Program-made: the position numbers and the translations under genes
DNA from: Chitinophagales bacterium
GTDB lineage: Bacteria; Bacteroidota; Bacteroidia; Chitinophagales; UBA2359
Assembly: GCA_020636475.1 (NCBI GenBank)
Contig: JACJXU010000001.1
Span: forward strand, 720,089-784,088
DNA length: 64,000 nt
Direction: 5' to 3'
Shown: one piece after another, positions 35,110 to 43,613 of the stretch
Numbering within the stretch: the stretch's first letter is position 1
How the letters are laid out: every line of letters begins with the position of its first letter
Notes under the pieces: generated by a model
The model's input: the letters and a program-made list of their open reading frames with translations, nothing else
Database searches by the model: none
Told to the model about the DNA's origin: nothing

Positions 35110-36194
35110 TGAAACATAGAGCCTTAGCTATTCACCTTCCACAGTTTCATCCTTTTCCCGAAAATGATGCTTGGTGGGGCAAGGGATTTACGGAATGGAC
35201 CAATACTACCAAAGCAAAACCGCTTTTTGAAGAACATTATCAGCCACATCTTCCTGCCGACTTAGGGTTTTATGACCTTCGGTTGGAAGAATCTTTAATT
35301 GCACAAGCTGATTTGGCAAAAGAATATGGTATATATGGTTTTTGTTTTTACCACTATTGGTTCAATGGCAAACGACTTTTACACACACCTATTGACAATA
35401 TGCTGGCAAGTGGAAAACCGGATTTCCCTTTTTGTTTTTGCTGGGCAAATGAAAACTGGACACGCCGTTGGGACGGTCACGACGACGAAGTGCTGATGAA
35501 ACAAGACTATGATTTTGAAGATGATCTTCGCCATATTCAGTTTCTTTTTCCAACTTTCGAGGATTCGCGTTATATCCGCATCGACAACAAACCATTTTTC
35601 ATTGTATATCGCACGGAACTTTTTCCCGATATAAAAAAAACAACTACCATTTGGCGCAATGCTGCCCAAAAAGCAGGTTTCGATGGTTTATACTTAGCCT
35701 ATATGGACAAAGAACCTTTCCCCAAACATCGCCCGGAAGACTTGGGTTTTGATGCTGCCATTCAGTTTTGTCCTACTTTTATTCGGGAAAATATGGTAGA
35801 GCAAGTACGCCAAGCTGAAACTTTTGTCCAAAAAATACGCAACAAAAAAAGCCCTAAACGCCTGCCCGAACACAGACTCTACGATTACCAAGAAATGATT
35901 AGTGCTATCCAACAACTTCCGCCGGTGGATTTTAAACGATTTCCGGGTATATTTCCTTCGTGGGACAACACCGCCCGCCGAAAAGTGAACGCACTCATTT
36001 TCAAAGATGCCAGCCCTTATATTTATGAAAAATGGTTTAAAACTATCGTAGCTAATTTTACGCCTTATAGCGAAGAGGAAAACTTTATTTTTATCAATGC
36101 TTGGAACGAATGGGCAGAAGGCAACCATCTCGAACCTTGTCAAAAATGGGGACGCGCCTATTTAGAAGCTACGCAAAATGCACTCTCAAACTAA
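35109..36194 (+). CDS. WbsX / glycoside-hydrolase-99-like glycan protein
   Basis: A 361-residue protein starting at the ATG overlapping the preceding stop. LPQFHPFPENDAWWGKGFTE, YGIYGFCFYHYWF, ANENWTRRWDG and FINAWNEWAEGNHLEP are the signature blocks of the WbsX family found in O-antigen and capsule clusters, which shares a TIM-barrel fold with GH99 enzymes. Members may act as glycosyltransferases or cytoplasmic glycosidases; the biochemical role is unsettled. There is no signal peptide, so it works in the cytoplasm alongside the synthesis machinery. Confidence 0.85.
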   Translation: MKHRALAIHLPQFHPFPENDAWWGKGFTEWTNTTKAKPLFEEHYQPHLPADLGFYDLRLEESLIAQADLAKEYGIYGFCFYHYWFNGKRLLHTPIDNMLASGKPDFPFCFCWANENWTRRWDGHDDEVLMKQDYDFEDDLRHIQFLFPTFEDSRYIRIDNKPFFIVYRTELFPDIKKTTTIWRNAAQKAGFDGLYLAYMDKEPFPKHRPEDLGFDAAIQFCPTFIRENMVEQVRQAETFVQKIRNKKSPKRLPEHRLYDYQEMISAIQQLPPVDFKRFPGIFPSWDNTARRKVNALIFKDASPYIYEKWFKTIVANFTPYSEEENFIFINAWNEWAEGNHLEPCQKWGRAYLEATQNALSN

Positions 36195-36200
36195 AGAAAA

Positions 36201-36956
36201 ATGCTTGCTACAATCAAAAAAAATATACGCTACCTAAGCGACCTACGCTTTCCGCACAATAAAGGCTTTTGCCCGATATGCAAACGCAATACTACCTTTA
36301 TTGCGTATAATCCATGGCTACGCGACAATTATCGCTGCAAATACTGCCGCACCATTCCCCGAAAAAGAGCGATCATTCATACGCTGCAAAAATTTTATCC
36401 TAATCTTAATGAATTAAGCGTACACGAATCCTCTCCAGGCAAAAAAGATCCATCTTCTACATACATCCAAAATAATTGTAAAGACTACACTTGCTCCCAT
36501 TTTTTTCCTGATAAAAAATTAGGCTCTGACGTAAACGGCATGCGCTGCGAAAATCTAACCAATCTTACTTTTCCCGACAATACGTTTGACCTTTTTATCA
36601 CACAAGATGTATTTGAACATGTTTTTTTCCCCGAAAAAGCTTTTAAAGAAATAGCACGTGTACTAAAACCAGGTGGTGCGCACGTATTTACCATGCCTTG
36701 GTATCCGCATTTCCCTAAAAGTATAAAACGTGCAGAACTCCACGAAAATGGCACTATCACACACCTCTTAGAACCCAACTATCATGGAAATCCTATCAGC
36801 GAAAACGGCTCGTTGGTTACTTACGATTGGGGACTTGACTTTACAGATTTTATTTACGAAAATAGTGGACTCAATACAACCATTTACTTAGAAATAAATG
36901 AAAAGTTAGGGCTAAATGCTAAGTTTTTAGAAGTATTTATCAGTAGAAAAACATAA
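36201..36956 (+). CDS. zinc-ribbon SAM methyltransferase (second)
   Basis: A 251-residue protein. C24, C27, C46 and C49 (CPIC and CKYC) make an N-terminal zinc ribbon. The fold then has NELSVHESSPG in place of the SAM loop, FPDNTFDLFITQDVFEHV, and RVLKPGGAHVFTMPW. It is of the same general architecture as the methyltransferase at 25011 but only distantly similar. It is the last gene of the glycan locus, 6 bases after the WbsX-like gene. O-methylation of a sugar is the likely role. Confidence 0.82.
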   Translation: MLATIKKNIRYLSDLRFPHNKGFCPICKRNTTFIAYNPWLRDNYRCKYCRTIPRKRAIIHTLQKFYPNLNELSVHESSPGKKDPSSTYIQNNCKDYTCSHFFPDKKLGSDVNGMRCENLTNLTFPDNTFDLFITQDVFEHVFFPEKAFKEIARVLKPGGAHVFTMPWYPHFPKSIKRAELHENGTITHLLEPNYHGNPISENGSLVTYDWGLDFTDFIYENSGLNTTIYLEINEKLGLNAKFLEVFISRKT

Positions 36957-37025
36957 ATCTCTCCCTTCTTTCACTTAAAAAACACTAAATTCCGCTTCTC
37001 TTTTTCTACTATCCTTTAGTTTCTG

Positions 37026-37033
37026 TATTTTTG
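37026..37033 (+). promoter_or_regulatory. -7 box TATTTTTG for the thioredoxin-like gene
   Basis: TATTTTTG matches TAnnTTTG, 40 bases before the ATG at 37074, in the 117-base gap after the glycan locus. No TTG at -33. Confidence 0.4.
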
Positions 37034-37073
37034 CCTTAAACAAGTCCTATTAAATACAAAAACTTTTTTATAT

Positions 37074-38270
37074 ATGAAATACATTTGGCTTATCGCTGCG
37101 CTTTGTATGCTGCAAAAATTTTCCTTTGCACAAGAAGAAGAAAGGGGAATTGAATTTTTTCACGGCTCGTGGGAAGAAATTCTCGCCGAAGCACAAAAGC
37201 AAGACAAACCTATTTTCGTTGATGCGTATGCGTCTTGGTGCGGACCCTGCCGCAAACTCAGCAGCGAAGTTTTTCCCAACCCTATGGTAGGCAATTTTTT
37301 CAATACCAACTTTATTAATGCAAAAATTGATATGGAAAAAGGAGACGGTCCGCGCCTCAAAGGGAAATTTGGCGTTAGAGCCTACCCTACCCTTGTTTTT
37401 TTAGACCCACAAGGCAATATTATCCACAAAACACAAGGCTATCACCAGCCGGATATGCTTATTGCCGCTGCCCGCAAAGCACTGTTCACCCCTACTTACC
37501 TCGAAAGTATGCACGAACAATACAAAAAAGGCGAGCGGAGTCCCGAGTTTTTGCGCAAATACTTGGTTGTAGTAGCTTTCGAGAAAAAAACCTTGGGCTT
37601 CGATGAGCAGCAAGAATACTTGAACAGTATTTCCAAAGAAACTTACCTTACGGACGAAAATATGAAATTGTTTTTTGAAATGGCAAACGATGTGCGCAGC
37701 CCTTTTTTGCCTATCATTTTGGAAAATTACAATGCTTTTGAAGAAAAATTTGGTGAAAAATTTGTAAGCGATGCCGTAGTTGGAACTGTAATTAGTGCTA
37801 CCAAACGCGCCGTTGCTACCAAAGACGAAACGCACTTGCAACAAGCCGTTGCCGTACTGCACCAATATCCTAAACCCGAAGCTCCTGTTTTAGAAGGAAA
37901 AATAAAGTTGGAGTATTATCGCTTATCGGAAAAATGGGAAGATTATATGAAAACCGCCACGGATTTTTTTAAACACAATGAACTTACCGACAGCGAATTT
38001 CTCAACAACATGGCTTGGGTTTTCTACGAACACGCCGACAAAACTAAAGAACTAAAATCTGCCTTAGAAATGGTGGACAAATCTATTGCCTTGCGCAGCT
38101 ACTACAACAATCACGACACCCGCGCTGCAATATTATATCGCCTTAAGCGTTTTGATGATGCCCTTGCCGAAGCAAATATTGCCTTAGAACTCGGCAAAGC
38201 GCAAGGAAGAAACTACAAAAGTACCCTCAATTTAATTGAAAATATTCAAAACAAATTAAAGAAAAAATAA
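37074..38270 (+). CDS. exported thioredoxin-fold protein with helical repeat tail
   Basis: A 398-residue protein with signal peptide (1-20, ending SFAQ). The thioredoxin domain (about 28-150) has DAYASWCGPCRKL with the redox pair C56/C59 and the cis-Pro in VRAYPTLVFLD. The insertion and spacing resemble the DsbD-gamma/thioredoxin_7 group. The remaining 240 residues are helical; the last third has a TPR-like stretch (FDDALAEANIALELGKA). It should reduce or rearrange disulfides in the periplasm. It lies 20 bases before gldA but looks functionally separate. Confidence 0.88.
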   Translation: MKYIWLIAALCMLQKFSFAQEEERGIEFFHGSWEEILAEAQKQDKPIFVDAYASWCGPCRKLSSEVFPNPMVGNFFNTNFINAKIDMEKGDGPRLKGKFGVRAYPTLVFLDPQGNIIHKTQGYHQPDMLIAAARKALFTPTYLESMHEQYKKGERSPEFLRKYLVVVAFEKKTLGFDEQQEYLNSISKETYLTDENMKLFFEMANDVRSPFLPIILENYNAFEEKFGEKFVSDAVVGTVISATKRAVATKDETHLQQAVAVLHQYPKPEAPVLEGKIKLEYYRLSEKWEDYMKTATDFFKHNELTDSEFLNNMAWVFYEHADKTKELKSALEMVDKSIALRSYYNNHDTRAAILYRLKRFDDALAEANIALELGKAQGRNYKSTLNLIENIQNKLKKK

Positions 38271-38290
38271 GCCGTTTTTTTGCACTAACT

Positions 38291-39214
38291 ATGTCTATTG
38301 TTGTTGATAATATTGTAAAAACTTATGGCAAACAAATTGCCGTAGATCATTTGAGTTTTGAAGTAAACAAAGGTGAAGTTGTTGGTTTTTTGGGACCCAA
38401 CGGTGCCGGAAAAACTTCTACCATGAAAATGATTTGTGGCTATCTGCAAGCTGATTCGGGCAATATTAAAGTTTGTAACGAAGCGGTAAGCCCCGAAAGC
38501 ACACACTTTCGGCAAAATATAGGCTACCTGCCGGAAAACAATCCGCTCTACCTCGAAATGTACATCAAAGAGTACCTCCACTTTGTGGCAAAATGTTATA
38601 ATGTGGGCAAAAACGCGCCGCAAATGATACAAACTGCTATGGAACGAACAGGTTTGTTGCCGGAACAGCACAAAAAAATACAGCAACTTTCTAAGGGCTA
38701 TCGCCAAAGAGTGGGTTTGGCACAAGCTATTTTGCACCAGCCCGAAGTGCTTATTCTCGACGAAGCTACTTCCGGCTTAGACCCCAATCAACTGCACGAA
38801 ATTCGCCAACTTATTCGCGAAATAGGTAGCGAAAAAAGTGTTTTGCTTTCTACCCACATTATGCAAGAAGTAGAAGCTCTTTGCGACAGAATTATTATCA
38901 TTAATAAAGGAAAAATTTTGGCGAACGAAAAAACCGAATCGCTAAAAAACAAACATCAGGGCAATATTTACCGTATTGAATTTTTGGAAAAAGTACCGCT
39001 TCAGCAGCTACAAAATCATTTTACAAAAGATACCGTCAAATCCTTAGATAGCACCCAAAATGTATTTCATTTGCAGCAATCTGCCGGCTTGAATGAAGAT
39101 TTGCGTCCCGAAATTTTTAATTTTTCCGTAAAAAATAATTTCACTCTTATCGGCTTGCAAAAAGAACAAAATCGCTTAGAAGATGTTTTCCAAGCCATTA
39201 CTCAAATGTCGTAA
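38291..39214 (+). CDS. gldA: gliding-motility ABC transporter ATPase GldA
   Basis: A 307-residue ATPase. Walker A is GPNGAGKTST, the signature LSKGYRQRVGLAQAI, Walker B VLILDEATSGLDP, and the switch His is in LLSTHIMQEVEAL. The C-terminal 80 residues match the GldA-type extension. In Flavobacterium johnsoniae GldA works with GldF and GldG in gliding. Here gldF follows two genes later and no gldG is seen. A generic ABC-2 ATPase is the alternative call, but the proximity of GldF supports the name. Confidence 0.87.
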   Translation: MSIVVDNIVKTYGKQIAVDHLSFEVNKGEVVGFLGPNGAGKTSTMKMICGYLQADSGNIKVCNEAVSPESTHFRQNIGYLPENNPLYLEMYIKEYLHFVAKCYNVGKNAPQMIQTAMERTGLLPEQHKKIQQLSKGYRQRVGLAQAILHQPEVLILDEATSGLDPNQLHEIRQLIREIGSEKSVLLSTHIMQEVEALCDRIIIINKGKILANEKTESLKNKHQGNIYRIEFLEKVPLQQLQNHFTKDTVKSLDSTQNVFHLQQSAGLNEDLRPEIFNFSVKNNFTLIGLQKEQNRLEDVFQAITQMS

Positions 39215-39217
39215 AAT

Positions 39218-40000
39218 ATGCAGTTTTTGAAATTATTTCTATTGGGTTTTGTTTTTCTTTTGTTAGGACAAAATATTTTTGCCCAGCAGTATTTTTTGCC
39301 CTACGGCGGCGTTTTGATTAATTGCGAAAACGGTGAAAAAATTGTTGCAGCGCACATCATCAACATCAACACCCGCAAAGGCACCACCAGCGATGAAAAT
39401 GGACTTTTTGACATTCCGGTTCGCAAATACGATAAAGTAGTTTTTTCGGCTTTGGGTTTTTATACCGACACCTTAGAAATAACCGACCAAACCTACGAGA
39501 GTTTTCAGGCACGCTGTCTGCGTCCGCGCACTTACCAGTTAGAAGAAGTAAAAGTTTTTCCGTGGCGCAATATTTCGGAACTCAAGCGTGCTTTTTTAGC
39601 CTTAGAACTCCCCGACACGATGTATCATGCCAATCTGCCGGAACTCAATTTGCCCCGCAGATTATTTTACGACCCCAACACCAATATTAGTGTAGAGCCT
39701 TTGGAAAATGGCGGTATTGGCGTACGCGGCGCACTGAGTTATTTGTACGGCTTGGTAAGCAAAGAAGGAAAAATGGAACGCGAGCGCGAGCGTGTTTTTG
39801 CCCACGAAAAACAGTTGGATATTATCGCTACGAAGTACAATGTTGCCCTTGTTGGTGAAATTGTTGGCTTAGAAAACGAAGATGATATTGTTAAGTTTAT
39901 GCGTTTTTGTAACTTTTCCGAAGATTTTTTGCTACAATCACAATCCTACGAAATTAAGCGCGCCATACAGTTGCGATACGCTGCTTACGTTCAAAACTAA
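39218..40000 (+). CDS. carboxypeptidase-regulatory-like exported protein
   Basis: A 260-residue protein with signal peptide (1-23, ending IFAQQ). Residues 30-105 form a CarboxypepD_reg-like/TonB-plug-leading beta domain: GVLINCENGEKIVAAHIININTR, then TSDENGLFDIPV and DKVVFSALGFYTDTL. The rest (110-260) is helical and unrecognised. It begins 3 bases after gldA and ends 21 bases before gldF, so all three are one operon. Similar proteins in Bacteroidota often lie beside outer-membrane receptors; here the neighbourhood suggests an envelope role. Confidence 0.82.
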   Translation: MQFLKLFLLGFVFLLLGQNIFAQQYFLPYGGVLINCENGEKIVAAHIININTRKGTTSDENGLFDIPVRKYDKVVFSALGFYTDTLEITDQTYESFQARCLRPRTYQLEEVKVFPWRNISELKRAFLALELPDTMYHANLPELNLPRRLFYDPNTNISVEPLENGGIGVRGALSYLYGLVSKEGKMERERERVFAHEKQLDIIATKYNVALVGEIVGLENEDDIVKFMRFCNFSEDFLLQSQSYEIKRAIQLRYAAYVQN

Positions 40001-40021
40001 CAAAAGCTCTCGAAATAATTT

Positions 40022-40750
40022 ATGTGGAATATTTTTTTTAAAGAAATAAATACGTTTTTCAGCTCACTTATCGGTTATTTGAGCATAGGCATTTTTTTGT
40101 TGGTTTGTAGTTTGTTGCTATGGGTTTTCCCAGACACCAGCATTATCGACTACGACGAAGCCAGTTTGGCGTATTTTTTCAATATTGTTCCTTGGATTTT
40201 CCTTTTCTTGGTTCCTGCAATTTGCATGCGTCTTTTTGCCGAAGAAATAAAAAGTGGCACTTTCGAGCTTTTAGCAACGCGCCCACTGAGTTTGTGGCAG
40301 ATTATTGGCGGAAAATACTTGGCGGCTTGGGCACTTATTGTGTTGGCTTTGCTGCCTACACTTATTTACTACTATAGTGTGTATCAGTTGGGTATGGAAA
40401 AAGGCAATATCGATACAGGCGCAACCAATGGTTCGTATTTGGGTTTGGTGCTGTTGGGCGGAACTTTTGCGGCTATCGGTTTATTTGCTTCCAGCATTAG
40501 CACCAACCAAATTGTGGCGTTTTTGCTGGCAGTTTTTCTGTGTTTTGTAGGTTATCAGGCGTTCGATGCGTTGAGCCAGATTCCTTCGTTGGAGAAAATT
40601 GCTTATTTTTTGCAAAACTTAGGCATTTATGCACACTACGAAAGCATTAGTCGTGGTGTGGTGGACTCGCGCGACCTTATTTATTTTGGCAGTGTAATTT
40701 TCTTTTTCCTGTTTCTTACTTTTCGGCGGTTGCGGTTGTTGCAAATTTAG
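40022..40750 (+). CDS. gldF: gliding-motility ABC transporter permease GldF
   Basis: A 242-residue permease with six membrane helices. FKEINTFFSSLIGYLSIGIFL opens it, PWIFLFLVPAICMRLFAEE and the SGTFELLATRPLSLWQIIGGKYLAAW loop are typical of GldF, and SISRGVVDSRDLIYF precedes the last helix. With GldA it forms an ABC transporter needed for gliding in some Flavobacteriia. The 3' end overlaps the convergent DUF3800 frame by 35 bases. GldG, which usually follows, is not here. Confidence 0.88.
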   Translation: MWNIFFKEINTFFSSLIGYLSIGIFLLVCSLLLWVFPDTSIIDYDEASLAYFFNIVPWIFLFLVPAICMRLFAEEIKSGTFELLATRPLSLWQIIGGKYLAAWALIVLALLPTLIYYYSVYQLGMEKGNIDTGATNGSYLGLVLLGGTFAAIGLFASSISTNQIVAFLLAVFLCFVGYQAFDALSQIPSLEKIAYFLQNLGIYAHYESISRGVVDSRDLIYFGSVIFFFLFLTFRRLRLLQI

Positions 40751-41531
40751 AAGCTATTTCTATTGTATATTTAAAATATTTATTGTAATTTTGTGGCGAA
40801 TCTGAACTAAGGCGCGTCTTTATAGTAGGATTCCCCCGGTGGCTTTTGCCACCTTTTTTTATCATATAAGCATTAGGTTCATATTTTTGCCTGACACAAT
40901 AAGCTAATACATCATTCATTTGGTGCAGAAAAGAATATTGCGAGTCTCTCAATATTGGGTCTTCAATAACATATTCTAATTTTAAGTTTCTGTATCCCCC
41001 TTCAAACAAATCTTTCCTATTAGGGATAGAATTAAAATGCCTCATACGACGAATTAACTTTCTTAGTTTCTCTCCTTCTGTATTATCCGACAATATAATT
41101 CCTCTTTCATTTGGATTTTGTGAACCTCGAAAATTTTTATTGCTGATAGTATTTTCAAATCTCATAATTAATGTACTCCAAGCTAACTCAAAAATATCCT
41201 CATTTCTATCTTTTTTATCCACCACCACACTAAACACATTTAGTTGAACTTGGCTATTTAACCAATCAATACACTTTTTCAGTATATCCAATCTATCATT
41301 TCTTTTTATTCTAACCAACTGTCCGGGACTATTGATGAAATTAGTACAATGTATTTCTTCTCTCAACTTTAAGCCTTTGGTATCTCTCAGAATTCTCCTA
41401 AAATTAACTAAATCATCTAAAATAGGCTTCCAACTTAATTCATGCAAAACTATAGCCGAAAGCAAAAAATATCTTGTGGGACTATTGTGTAAGCCAACAT
41501 CTCCACTTTCATCAATATACATCAAAAACAT
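40716..41531 (-). CDS. DUF3800 protein
   Basis: A 271-residue protein opening with MYIDESGDVG, the hallmark of DUF3800, a family with an RNase-H-like fold and conserved acidic residues (D6/E7 region and the later SDNTEGE). HCTNFINSP and DVLAYCVRQKYEPNAY fit the family. Function is unknown; members turn up in mobile and defence-rich regions. The last ~45 residues run through a plus-strand terminator and into the end of gldF, so this tail may be read-through rather than an original part of the protein. The gene is more AT-rich than its neighbours. Confidence 0.83.
   Translation of the reverse strand: MFLMYIDESGDVGLHNSPTRYFLLSAIVLHELSWKPILDDLVNFRRILRDTKGLKLREEIHCTNFINSPGQLVRIKRNDRLDILKKCIDWLNSQVQLNVFSVVVDKKDRNEDIFELAWSTLIMRFENTISNKNFRGSQNPNERGIILSDNTEGEKLRKLIRRMRHFNSIPNRKDLFEGGYRNLKLEYVIEDPILRDSQYSFLHQMNDVLAYCVRQKYEPNAYMIKKGGKSHRGNPTIKTRLSSDSPQNYNKYFKYTIEIASKFATTATAEK
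40838..40860 (+). terminator. intrinsic terminator of the gld operon inside the DUF3800 frame
   Basis: GGTGGC TTTT GCCACC is a 6-bp GC-rich stem followed by seven T on the plus strand, 87 bases after the gldF stop. On the minus strand it has no T-tract, so it should stop only the gldA-gldF transcript. Confidence 0.8.
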
Positions 41532-41551
41532 AGTGTTATTTTAAATCTTCC

Positions 41552-42211
41552 CTAAATTATCTTCCCATCTTTCATTTGCAAACAACGGTCTGCCATGGTT
41601 GCCAATTCTTCGTTGTGGGTTACAATCACAAACGTTTGCCCCAACTCTTCGCGGAGTTTAAAAAACAACTGATGCAAGGCTTGGGCATTTGCCGAATCTA
41701 AATTTCCCGAAGGTTCGTCGGCAAACACCACTTTGGGTTGATTAACCAAAGCGCGCGCTACTGCCACACGTTGTTGCTCACCGCCGGAGAGTTCGTTGGG
41801 TTTGTGGTTTTCGCGTTGCTCTAATTGTAAAAAATTGAGCAATTCACGAGCGCGGGCGTAGGCTTCTTTCTGACTTTTATTGTTCAACATAGCGGGTATG
41901 GCTATGTTTTCCAAGGCGGTAAATTCCGGCAAAAGATGGTGAAACTGAAACACAAAACCCAGCGTAGTATTCCGAAACTGCGCCAGTTTTTTTTCATTCA
42001 TCGTCTGAATAGCTGTTTGGTTTATGTGTAATGTGCCGCTATCTGCTCTATCTAAAGTACCCAAAATATGCAACAAAGTACTTTTTCCGGCACCCGAAGC
42101 TCCTACAATAGAAACGATTTCTCCGGCAGCAATTTTTACATCTACGCCTTTCAAAACCTCCAATTTTCCATACGATTTGTGAATATTATTTGCTTCTACA
42201 ATGGTATTCAT
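41552..42211 (-). CDS. lolD: LolD-type ABC transporter ATPase
   Basis: A 219-residue ATPase of the MacB/LolD/FtsE group. Walker A is [18 protein letters not shown], signature [15 protein letters not shown], Walker [13 protein letters not shown], and the H-loop is IVTHNEELA. The [17 protein letters not shown] block is characteristic of LolD, which powers release of lipoproteins from the inner membrane. No lolC/E permease is adjacent; in Bacteroidota it is often separate. A different substrate within the same ATPase group remains possible. Confidence 0.85.
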   Translation of the reverse strand: MNTIVEANNIHKSYGKLEVLKGVDVKIAAGEIVSIVGASGAGKSTLLHILGTLDRADSGTLHINQTAIQTMNEKKLAQFRNTTLGFVFQFHHLLPEFTALENIAIPAMLNNKSQKEAYARARELLNFLQLEQRENHKPNELSGGEQQRVAVARALVNQPKVVFADEPSGNLDSANAQALHQLFFKLREELGQTFVIVTHNEELATMADRCLQMKDGKII

Positions 42212-42226
42212 AGCTTAGTTTTCTTT

Positions 42227-42703
42227 CTACAATAATGATTTATTGGCTGCCAAAATTTTTTCGTAACCTTCATCCGGCGGCAAATTTTCTTGCATAGAAG
42301 CCGCTACCGCCAGTTGGTCGCAGCGTTCGTTTTGTGGGTGATTGTTGTGTCCTTTTATCCAGTGAAAAACTATGCGATGCTGCCGATACAAAGGCAAGAA
42401 ACGCAGCCACAGGTCAGGATTTTTTTTCCCTTTAAAATACTTTCTTTCCCAATCGAAAAGCCATCTTTTGTTTATCGCATCTACCACGTACTTAGAATCG
42501 GAGAAAATTTCGATGTCCAAATCCGTTTTAGTAAGACTTTCTAAGGCTACAATTACTGCCAAAAGTTCCATTCGGTTGTTGGTGGTGCGCAAAAATCCTT
42601 GTGCGTATTCACGGCGATGCTTGCCGTATTCCATTACTATGCCGAAGCCGCCTCTGCCGGGATTTCCGCTGGCAGCACCGTCCGTATAAATATAAAGTTT
42701 CAT
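42227..42703 (-). CDS. rnhA: ribonuclease HI
   Basis: A 158-residue endonuclease that cuts the RNA strand of RNA-DNA hybrids. The catalytic acids appear in order: Asp in YIYTDGAASGNPG, Glu in NNRMELLAVIVALE, Asp in IFSDSKYVVDAI, and the last Asp in NERCDQLAVAA. The basic handle region WERKYFKGKKNP is present. The ATG at 42703 is preferred over a TTG 9 bases earlier. It lies 15 bases upstream of lolD and may be co-transcribed. Confidence 0.95.
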   Translation of the reverse strand: MKLYIYTDGAASGNPGRGGFGIVMEYGKHRREYAQGFLRTTNNRMELLAVIVALESLTKTDLDIEIFSDSKYVVDAINKRWLFDWERKYFKGKKNPDLWLRFLPLYRQHRIVFHWIKGHNNHPQNERCDQLAVAASMQENLPPDEGYEKILAANKSLL

Positions 42704-42809
42704 TAGCAACAAATATACTGCTTAAATCATTAAGCCAAACAATTTCGCCCAATACCTGTAATTTTCCATTTTTAAGTTATCTTCGCTTATAAGTTTTAAG
42801 CTGGTTTTT

Positions 42810-43583
42810 ATGCAAAAATTATTGTCCGACAAACGCTTGGTTTTGTTCAGCCTTTTGGGTGGTTTTTTTATCGCCAATGCCCTTATTGCCGAATTTATTG
42901 GGGTAAAAATATTTGCCTTAGAAGATACTTTTGGTTGGGAATCGTTTAATTGGAATTTGTTTGGCAACAAAGGCTCTCTTAATTTTACGGCGGGCGTTTT
43001 GCTTTGGCCTCTTATTTTTGTTTTGACCGATATTATCAACGAATATTTTGGCAAAAAAGGGGTGCAATTCCTTTCTTTTTTAGGCGTAGGCTTAATTATT
43101 TACGCTTTTTTAATGATAAATATTGCCATTGGTTTAGCTCCCGCAGATTGGTGGGTGCATATTGCCGAAAAGCAAGGTGTGCCGAATATGCAAGCTGCTT
43201 TTGGTAGTATTTTTGGGCAAAGTTCTTGGATTATTGTCGGTTCGTTGGTAGCTTTTATGGTAGGACAAATAGTAGATGTGTTTATTTTTCATCGCATCAA
43301 AAAAATTACGGGCGAAAAAAGTATTTGGTTGCGCGCTACGGGTTCTACGCTTGTTTCGCAGTTTATCGATAGTTTTGTGGTATTGTACATCGCTTTTGTT
43401 TTGGGTCCGCAGCATTGGAATATTTCGTTGTTCTTGGCGATAGGAACGGTAAATTACGTGTACAAATTCGTTATGGCAATTCTGCTCACGCCGCTTATTT
43501 ATCTGGTGCATTATGGCGTAGAAAAATATTTGGGCAACGATTTAGCGACCCAAATGCGTAACGAAGCATTAGCGCAAGGGTAA
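42810..43583 (+). CDS. queuosine precursor transporter (YhhQ/VUT family)
   Basis: A 257-residue inner-membrane protein with about six to seven helices. ANALIAEFIGVKIFAL and FTAGVLLWPLIFVLTDIINEYFG are signatures of the COG1738 vitamin-uptake-like family, as are VGQIVDVFIFHRIKK and FIDSFVVLYIAF. E. coli YhhQ imports preQ0/preQ1 for queuosine in tRNA. The length is that of Bacteroidota members. It is divergent from rnhA. Confidence 0.92.
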   Translation: MQKLLSDKRLVLFSLLGGFFIANALIAEFIGVKIFALEDTFGWESFNWNLFGNKGSLNFTAGVLLWPLIFVLTDIINEYFGKKGVQFLSFLGVGLIIYAFLMINIAIGLAPADWWVHIAEKQGVPNMQAAFGSIFGQSSWIIVGSLVAFMVGQIVDVFIFHRIKKITGEKSIWLRATGSTLVSQFIDSFVVLYIAFVLGPQHWNISLFLAIGTVNYVYKFVMAILLTPLIYLVHYGVEKYLGNDLATQMRNEALAQG

Positions 43584-43613
43584 TTTTTTTATTAAAAAAT
43601 AGCAAATTTAAAA

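Noticed and set aside
19605..36956. Wzx/Wzy-dependent glycan pathway
   Set aside because: No flippase or polymerase gene is seen; the Wzm/Wzt-type exporter explains export.
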